Source: Pseudolysobacter sp.
GTDB lineage: Bacteria > Pseudomonadota > Gammaproteobacteria > Xanthomonadales > Rhodanobacteraceae
Direction of reading: 5' to 3'
Length of the DNA: 11,456 bases
Assembly (NCBI GenBank): GCA_025351985.1
Contig: JANXUW010000385.1
Coordinates: 1-11,456, forward strand
Positions 6,566 to 11,456 of this stretch are shown piece after piece (the stretch's first letter is position 1; each line of letters starts with the position of its first letter). The translations under genes and the position numbers were made by a program. Under the pieces are notes generated by a model. The model saw only the letters and a list, made by a program, of their open reading frames with translations. It searched no databases and was not told where the DNA came from.

Positions 6566-8518
6566 ATGCGCCTCTCGATCCAACGTATTTGTTCAGTCAC
6601 CGATAGTCTGCAGCGCTCCGCCGAACGCCGTTCTCTGACGGCGCGACTGCTGATTCTTCTCGGCTTGACCTTGTTCGCGGCAAACGCCCACGCGTTTTGC
6701 GACTCGTTCCATCCCGTGCCGGAGCTTTACGTCGGCGATACGAACACGGCCAGCCCGACTTACGACTCGGCCTGCACCCAGAACGATATCCAGTCGGCCA
6801 TCAACGCGGCAACGTGCACCTACGGCACCAAGATCTTCGTCACGCGCGAGCACACCTACACGAATCAAAACCTCAGCATCAGCAACAAGAATGTCACGCT
6901 GATCGGCCGTGGCGATACCATCAAGTGCGGCCCGGTGACGATCGGAGTTTGCGATCCGGTGCTCGGCTGCCCGCCCGCACCGACGGCACCGCTGGTCACG
7001 ATCAGCGGCACCAGCGGTGGCAGCGTTTTCTCGATCGGCGGCACCAGCAATGTCACCCTGCGGTACCTGGATATCAACAACGGCAATCATGCCGGCGGCA
7101 ACGGTGGCGGCATCGATTTTGAAGGCACCGGATCGCTGACGATCGACACATCCTGGGTGCGCGCGAATCAGGCCAATCTCGGCGGCGCGATCTATTTTGG
7201 CGGCGTTGCCGGCGCCACATCCAACGAGCTGAAACTGCTGCCGTACACGCAGATTCTGGCCAATACGGCAGGTGCCTCGGGCGGCGGCATCGCCATCGCC
7301 GGGAATGCGTTACTGACGATCACCCAACCGCAGATCCTGATCGAGGGCAACCACGCCGACAATGGTTACGGCGGCGGCATTGCCGTATTTGCCGGAGCGA
7401 CGGCAAACATCGGCTCGCCCGGCGCTGGCGTCATCAAGGGCAATCATGCCGAATACGGCGGCGGTATCGCGGCGGTCGCGGGCAGCAATGACAACGAAGA
7501 TGTCGTGTTGCATCTTTTTACTACCGATCCCTCGCAACCCGTGGCGGTTGTCGGCAACACTGCCACCCATAGCGGCGGCGCGATTTACCTGAAACCGCAT
7601 ACGCAAGCCGCACCGTCCATATTCAACTATGCCCTGCTCTACGCGTGGGACTATCGCATCGAGAACAATACCGCAGTAGAAGGCGCGGCCATCTACGCCG
7701 ACGTCGATTCCAGCATAAACCAGTCGCTGGCCGGCCAGGTTTGGCTGGGCAATACGCTGGTGGCCGGTGGCGGCTTTCCGACCGCCTTGGGCGCCGTCGC
7801 TTGCACAAATTCCGCCGTGTGCAACACGATCAATTACAACCAGACGACGGATCAGACGCAAGGCTCGATCATCCTGATCCAGGATGCCGGCTACCTGGTC
7901 GCTAACCGGTTTTCGATGCGCGGCAACCACGCCGACCATCTCATTCGCATCGTCGGCGACAACGTGCGCACCGAGCTGTTCAACTGCTTGAGCGCCGAAA
8001 ATACAATGCAGCACGAACTGATCTACGAATCGGGCAGTGACGTACCGACCATCATCAACTCGTGCACGCTCGCCAACGATGTGATCGGCGCGGCGCATGT
8101 CATTCATACCGAATCGGATCTGACGCTGGCCGACAGCATCATCGACGAAGCCGGTACGCTGGCACTGGATTATTCGGGCAATCCGGCGAATCTCGTCGTC
8201 AACTATGTCCTGTCCAACGACATCAACACGTTGCCGGGCAGCGGTACCGGCATCGCCGTCGGCGTGCCGACGTTCGTCGATCCCGCGGGTGGCGATTACC
8301 ATTTGAAACCGATATCGCTGGGTATCGATTTTGCGCCGACCTCAAGCTCCTACTATGTCGGCAACAACACCGACTACGATGGCAAGATACGCAATCTCGA
8401 TCTGCCATCGGCAGGCAATGTGTTCGGCGCGCAGGACCTCGGCGCCTACGAACGACAGAATCTTTTTCGCGAATGCGGCGCGGCAGATTCGATCTTCTGC
8501 GACGGATTCGATCACTGA
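6566..8518 (+). CDS. Secreted right-handed beta-helix protein with Pmp-like repeats and C-terminal IFxDGF motif (copy 2)
   Basis: The product is 650 aa. ATG 6566 is chosen because GGGGA lies 7 bases upstream and the translation gives a long, arginine-containing n-region, a hydrophobic core (LLILLGLTLFA, 28-38) and AHA cleavage at 43. The frame open back to 6317 overlaps copy 1 and is not used. The order matches copy 1: DIQSAINAATC (74-84), LSISNKNVTLIG (103-114), SNVTLRYLDI (161-170), LTIDTS (191-196), and N-x-x-A...GG turns at about 201-209, 232-242, 262-272, 293-301, 330-340 and 367-377. Then come GAVACTNSAVC (409-419), GDYHL (576-580), D-L-G-A-Y-E (624-629) and the C-terminal SIFCDGFDH. 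Cysteine pairs are kept, and C634 and C645 near the end could bridge. The role is probably surface exposed; the ligand is unknown. It is followed by a terminator hairpin and converges on the haem-protein gene. Confidence 0.88.
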   Translation: MRLSIQRICSVTDSLQRSAERRSLTARLLILLGLTLFAANAHAFCDSFHPVPELYVGDTNTASPTYDSACTQNDIQSAINAATCTYGTKIFVTREHTYTNQNLSISNKNVTLIGRGDTIKCGPVTIGVCDPVLGCPPAPTAPLVTISGTSGGSVFSIGGTSNVTLRYLDINNGNHAGGNGGGIDFEGTGSLTIDTSWVRANQANLGGAIYFGGVAGATSNELKLLPYTQILANTAGASGGGIAIAGNALLTITQPQILIEGNHADNGYGGGIAVFAGATANIGSPGAGVIKGNHAEYGGGIAAVAGSNDNEDVVLHLFTTDPSQPVAVVGNTATHSGGAIYLKPHTQAAPSIFNYALLYAWDYRIENNTAVEGAAIYADVDSSINQSLAGQVWLGNTLVAGGGFPTALGAVACTNSAVCNTINYNQTTDQTQGSIILIQDAGYLVANRFSMRGNHADHLIRIVGDNVRTELFNCLSAENTMQHELIYESGSDVPTIINSCTLANDVIGAAHVIHTESDLTLADSIIDEAGTLALDYSGNPANLVVNYVLSNDINTLPGSGTGIAVGVPTFVDPAGGDYHLKPISLGIDFAPTSSSYYVGNNTDYDGKIRNLDLPSAGNVFGAQDLGAYERQNLFRECGAADSIFCDGFDH

Positions 8519-8529
8519 GGGTTTACCAG

Positions 8530-8562
8530 AAAACCGATGCCCGACTAATCGCCGGGCACCGG
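8530..8562 (-). terminator. Terminator between convergent genes
   Basis: CCG-a-TGCCCG (8534-8543) pairs with CGGGCA-c-CGG (8553-8562), with one mismatch and a 9-nt loop. On the minus strand TTTT follows (8533-8530), serving the haem-protein gene that ends at 8586. On the plus strand ACTTTACT follows, a weaker tail for the beta-helix gene ending at 8518, so it may act in both directions. Confidence 0.65.
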
Positions 8563-8585
8563 ACTTTACTCGCCCCGCCAATCGA

Positions 8586-10283
8586 TCAATGCGGAATCAG
8601 CGCACGAATCGAAGGCCGCGGCGTATTGGTCGGCGCAGTGGCGCGCAAGGCCGTTGAACTGCCGCATGGAAACGGCGCGCCGTTGAGGCACGTCGCAGTG
8701 AGGAATCCCCAGATGAAATCGGTCTGCAACACGGTTAACGCAGGCGGCTGATTGTCGGCGTTGAACAGGTTCGGATCGGGCGCGCCGCTGACGCTCTGCA
8801 GATAGCCACTTTCGTTGGCGACGTTGGTGAACACGCCGAGCGCGAGCGGAATCGTACCCTTCGCGGTCGCGCCCGCACGCGCGTGACACGTGATACACGA
8901 CGAACTCAACACGAAACCGCCTTCGGTCACCGAATTGGCAAGATGCGTCGGGCGTCCCATCGAATCGGTGAACTCGGTTTGCGTGCCTTTGAGACGATAG
9001 CTGAGCCAGCCGCGATCACTGATTGCGGGTTCGATATTTTTCGGATTCGCCGCGCTCGATTCATGCACGCCGATGCCGAGACCGGCAAATACTTCGGCCA
9101 TGCCCTTGCTGCGCTGGCCGCCGTCGTAGTGGCCGTTCGGCTTGAACACCCAGCTCGCGAGATCCAGATCGTCGCATTCGTAATTCGGCGTGGTGTAGTT
9201 GTCGGCCTGGTTCGCCGCGATCTTGTCCGGCGTCGAATAACCGTACGAATCGTTGCAGCCGATGTAATCGCAGCGACCTGGATTATTGACGTGTTCCCAC
9301 GTCGCCCACAGCCAGTTCGGCGTGTCCTTCGACGAGATATGCATCGCCACCAGCCAATGCTCGCCGGGTTGCTGGATGTTGCCATTATTGTCGGTCGCGC
9401 GTGTGTCGATCGTCATCTTGATGTAGGGGTTGGCGGGGTCGTCGTGCAGGCCGAGTTTTTCGGCGCGTTTCTTCGAGAGCCAATCGCTTTTGATCATCAC
9501 GGAATCGACCGGCAAATCGATTTCGGTCAGTCCGCCATCCTGCACTTTGAGCCGATACGGCAGGCCCGCACTCTGACCCGAGATATTCGCGCTGTTGCGA
9601 TTGAATACCGCCTGCACGCCTTCCTGATGATAGAGATCGTTCTCGAACACGTATTCGAACATCGGCTTGTTGCGGAACACGATCTCGGACATCGACTGGC
9701 GAATGTCGCGGCCGGTTTCGTCCGCCGCTAGCAGCTTGATATTGACGCCATGGGCGAAGCTGGTGAGGTGCGCCTTCGACATCGGCCCGGCGACACGAAT
9801 CGGCAGCTCGGCATTCTCGCTCAGATGGTCGCCCGGAAAGTACGGGCAGTTCTGCGCCGGATTGGCCTTGTCGCCGTAACCGGGATTGTTCGCCGCATTC
9901 GGATCGCAGCAATTCGCCGCGCCCTTGGTCGTGCAAATCGGCAACGGCTGACCGGGCCAGGTTTGCTGATCGGCGGCCCAGTTTTCCCAGAATTTTTGCG
10001 TCACCGCGTCGGCGAACAATTTCCACGCGGCCATATCCGGGCAGCTCATCGCCGGATTGCTGATCGGCGCCGACACCAGCAAGTGTCCGTCGACTACGCG
10101 CATCGAACACTGCGCGGAATCCTTCGGTTTGCTGTTGAAATACATCACGCCTGGCAGACGATTGCTGGCGGACGAACTCGATCCGTCGGTGGTGCGATCC
10201 TTACAGACGGGATCCGCGCAAGCGGCGATCGTGGTGAACAACGCAGCGACGAAAAAGATCGCGCGCGGTTGGAATGTCGTCAT
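8586..10283 (-). CDS. Secreted c-type monohaem cytochrome-like protein (WxWAT motif family)
   Basis: The product is 565 aa. The start is ATG 10283-10281, since AGGGGAA lies just upstream; the in-frame ATG at 10325 falls inside the preceding terminator stem. The N-terminus is a signal peptide. I-A-A-C (19-22) fits a lipobox, so it may be a lipoprotein, though signal peptidase I cleavage is also possible. A single haem-attachment motif C-I-T-C-H lies at 463-467 (8897-8883). Before it is WLWATWEHVNN (324-334), and near the C-terminus FIWGFL (523-528). Many cysteines in the N-terminal half (60, 81, 117, 125, 126, 146) suggest disulfides. The same W-[LI]-W-A-T-[WF]-E motif and one C-x-x-C-H occur in the next gene, so the two are paralogues. 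The family is recognised only as a large, poorly described periplasmic haem-protein type; electron transfer or a redox role is inferred from the motif. No axial methionine can be assigned. Confidence 0.8.
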   Translation of the reverse strand: MTTFQPRAIFFVAALFTTIAACADPVCKDRTTDGSSSSASNRLPGVMYFNSKPKDSAQCSMRVVDGHLLVSAPISNPAMSCPDMAAWKLFADAVTQKFWENWAADQQTWPGQPLPICTTKGAANCCDPNAANNPGYGDKANPAQNCPYFPGDHLSENAELPIRVAGPMSKAHLTSFAHGVNIKLLAADETGRDIRQSMSEIVFRNKPMFEYVFENDLYHQEGVQAVFNRNSANISGQSAGLPYRLKVQDGGLTEIDLPVDSVMIKSDWLSKKRAEKLGLHDDPANPYIKMTIDTRATDNNGNIQQPGEHWLVAMHISSKDTPNWLWATWEHVNNPGRCDYIGCNDSYGYSTPDKIAANQADNYTTPNYECDDLDLASWVFKPNGHYDGGQRSKGMAEVFAGLGIGVHESSAANPKNIEPAISDRGWLSYRLKGTQTEFTDSMGRPTHLANSVTEGGFVLSSSCITCHARAGATAKGTIPLALGVFTNVANESGYLQSVSGAPDPNLFNADNQPPALTVLQTDFIWGFLTATCLNGAPFPCGSSTALRATAPTNTPRPSIRALIPH

Positions 10284-10287
10284 GGTA

Positions 10288-10294
10288 TTCCCCT
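10288..10294 (-). promoter_or_regulatory. Ribosome binding site deciding the start at 10283
   Basis: On the minus strand AGGGGAA ends 4 bases before the ATG at 10283-10281. It favours this start over the in-frame ATG at 10325, whose codon lies in the terminator stem at 10307-10345. Confidence 0.7.
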
Positions 10295-10306
10295 GTTTGT
10301 TTTTGC

Positions 10307-10345
10307 AAAAAAAAGATCGGAACACACGCGAACGTGCGCCCGATC
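10307..10345 (-). terminator. Strong intrinsic terminator between the two haem-protein genes
   Basis: On the minus strand GATCGG (10345-10340) pairs with CCGATC (10320-10315). Inside it GCGCACG and CGTGTGT pair with two G-U pairs around a TTCG tetraloop, with one bulged T. Eight T follow at once (A residues 10307-10314). This is a textbook intrinsic terminator for the gene ending at 10377. It ends only 23 bases before the next start codon. Confidence 0.88.
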
Positions 10346-10376
10346 AAAATCTCTATCGCGGTTTAGCGCGTTGCGA

Positions 10377-11456
10377 TTATTTGCCGCTGTCGTACTTCGC
10401 CTTTGTCTGCAGCAACCACGAGAAATCGCCGCTGAGCTGATCGCCGAACGTCGCTTTTTTGGTGGTCGAATTCCAGCTCTTGGCAATACCCGCCGAAGAG
10501 TGGCAACCCATGCAGCTTTCGCTGGCGAAGATCGGCGTATCGTCACCGCCCGGTGTTGGGGGCTTGGCTGGACAATCCACACCCGAAGGCAGCTCTTCCT
10601 GATGGCAAGCGGCCTGCACGCCTTTCTGGAAATACGTTTCCATCGTGATATTGGTGAGGAACACCGGCGTCGGATTGCCACCCGGCTTGTTGTTCACCGC
10701 GTTCGGCAAACCGGAATTCCACGGCGTCGGTTTGGCGCTCGGTTCGGTCGGCCATTGCGTATCGACCAGCTCGTAATAACGCCACACCGAATTGAGTTTG
10801 GCGAGCGATGCCTGCGCCTCGTGATTGAGCTGGATCTTCTCGCCCGGAATCTGCACGGCGCGCACCGCCTGCACCGGCTTGGTCGGGATTTCCTTGCTCG
10901 ACGGCTGCACGTTCGGCACGCAGATTTCGCAATTCGGATCGTAGAACGAGGCCTTGGTCGGCGGATGCGCCATGCTATCGCCGACGAGATTGTCGACCTG
11001 TTCGAACGTCGCCCAGATCCACTGCGGCGAACTCTTGGTCTTGTGCGCGATGTGCATGCCGACCAAACCGACGGTGACGTCTTTCCACGTGATGATCTTG
11101 CCGGTCGCATCTAGCGCGGGAATCTGCGCCTTCATGTTGAAAAAGCGATTCGGGTTGTCGCCCTTGCTGGTGTCGAGAATCTTCCAGGCGAACTTCACCT
11201 CGAGCGCACCGCTCCAGTTCTTGCTGTCCACACCCTCGGGAAACGTCAGCGTCTGCGCCGGTACCTTGTTCGAATAGGCGATCTGACCGTTGAGGTTGTA
11301 CAGATTGTTGCTGCACAGGAACCCCACTTCGTTCGGATCGAGCAGGACTTCGTAATGCACCAGATTGCCGTTCTGATCGACCAGCGGGCCACTGAAAGCC
11401 TGGTCGACTTCGGTGAGTTTCGCCAGATCGGCCAGATCGATTTCACCGACCGCGCT
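10377..11456 (-). CDS. c-type monohaem cytochrome-like protein, C-terminal part, cut at window end
   Basis: The frame is open to the edge and reads SAVGEIDLADLAKLTEVDQA, so the GTG at 11360 is internal. 359 residues are visible, ending with TAA at 10379-10377. The visible order is LVHYEVLLDPNEVGF, which fits the EYVFENDLYHQEGVQ region of the neighbour, then GLVGMHIAHK, WIWATFEQVDN, a cysteine pair NCEIC, LTNITMETYFQ and the haem site S-C-M-G-C-H (CMGCH at 10514-10500). DFSWLL near the C-terminus matches the neighbour's DFIWGF. Another C-H pair (QAACHQEE) lies between but does not form C-x-x-C-H. It is a paralogue of the 8586-10283 product and probably periplasmic, although its signal peptide lies outside the window. 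It sits 93 bp upstream of that gene on the same strand, with a strong terminator between. Substrate and partner are unknown. Confidence 0.78.
   Translation of the reverse strand, partial: SAVGEIDLADLAKLTEVDQAFSGPLVDQNGNLVHYEVLLDPNEVGFLCSNNLYNLNGQIAYSNKVPAQTLTFPEGVDSKNWSGALEVKFAWKILDTSKGDNPNRFFNMKAQIPALDATGKIITWKDVTVGLVGMHIAHKTKSSPQWIWATFEQVDNLVGDSMAHPPTKASFYDPNCEICVPNVQPSSKEIPTKPVQAVRAVQIPGEKIQLNHEAQASLAKLNSVWRYYELVDTQWPTEPSAKPTPWNSGLPNAVNNKPGGNPTPVFLTNITMETYFQKGVQAACHQEELPSGVDCPAKPPTPGGDDTPIFASESCMGCHSSAGIAKSWNSTTKKATFGDQLSGDFSWLLQTKAKYDSGK

Noticed and set aside
7310..8302. 330-codon minus-strand open frame inside beta-helix copy 2
   Set aside because: It is antisense to a well-supported secreted protein, and its translation shows no recognisable domain.
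8883..9731. 282-codon plus-strand open frame antisense to the haem-protein gene
   Set aside because: A shadow of codon bias; no ribosome site or domain, and it starts within the haem-binding codons of the real gene.
9750..11114. 454-codon plus-strand open frame antisense to both haem-protein genes
   Set aside because: Arginine-rich low-complexity translation, spanning two real genes and the terminator between them. The opposite strand has C-x-x-C-H motifs, a signal peptide and a good ribosome site.

Overview
The window looks like a chromosomal segment of a fairly GC-rich gammaproteobacterium. A glnE of gammaproteobacterial length and layout, an ELM1-family gene, and secreted proteins ending in an I-F-x-D-G-F motif all point towards the Xanthomonadales, most likely Rhodanobacteraceae-like. 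That placement is inference, because no rRNA or other phylogenetic marker is present.

Layout, left to right. (1) Positions 2-538, + strand: the 3' part of an ELM1-family gene, cut by the window edge. (2) Positions 566-3463, - strand: glnE, the bifunctional adenylyltransferase/deadenylylase of glutamine synthetase, convergent with the ELM1 gene across 27 bp that holds a hairpin plus T-run. (3) Positions 3464-3737: a divergent intergenic region unusually rich in structure. It has a very strong minus-strand intrinsic terminator, further hairpins, a G-quadruplex motif, and a possible glnE promoter that would give a leaderless mRNA. (4) Positions 3738-4142, +: a small secreted protein of unknown function. 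(5) Positions 4492-6417 and 6566-8518, +: two tandem paralogous secreted beta-helix proteins with Pmp-like N-x-x-A...GGG-I repeats, a choice-of-anchor-Q-like C-terminal region and the I-F-x-D-G-F end. Their upstream regions share blocks at almost the same distance from each start codon; the second contains a perfect 26-bp palindrome. (6) Positions 8534-8562: a terminator hairpin between convergent genes. (7) Positions 8586-10283 and 10377-11456 (open at the edge), -: two related secreted proteins, each with one C-x-x-C-H haem-attachment motif and a W-[LI]-W-A-T-[WF]-E motif. A textbook intrinsic terminator lies between them.

How the parts relate. GlnE is nitrogen housekeeping. Everything right of 3738 is predicted to be exported: one small periplasmic or secreted protein, two surface or extracellular beta-helix proteins and two periplasmic or lipid-anchored c-type haem proteins. 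No classical mobile element, CRISPR array, tRNA or rRNA was seen. No complete new multi-gene system can be demonstrated. The most novel material is the duplicated beta-helix pair with its shared upstream control region, the structured minus-strand segment before glnE, and the little-known cytochrome-like pair.
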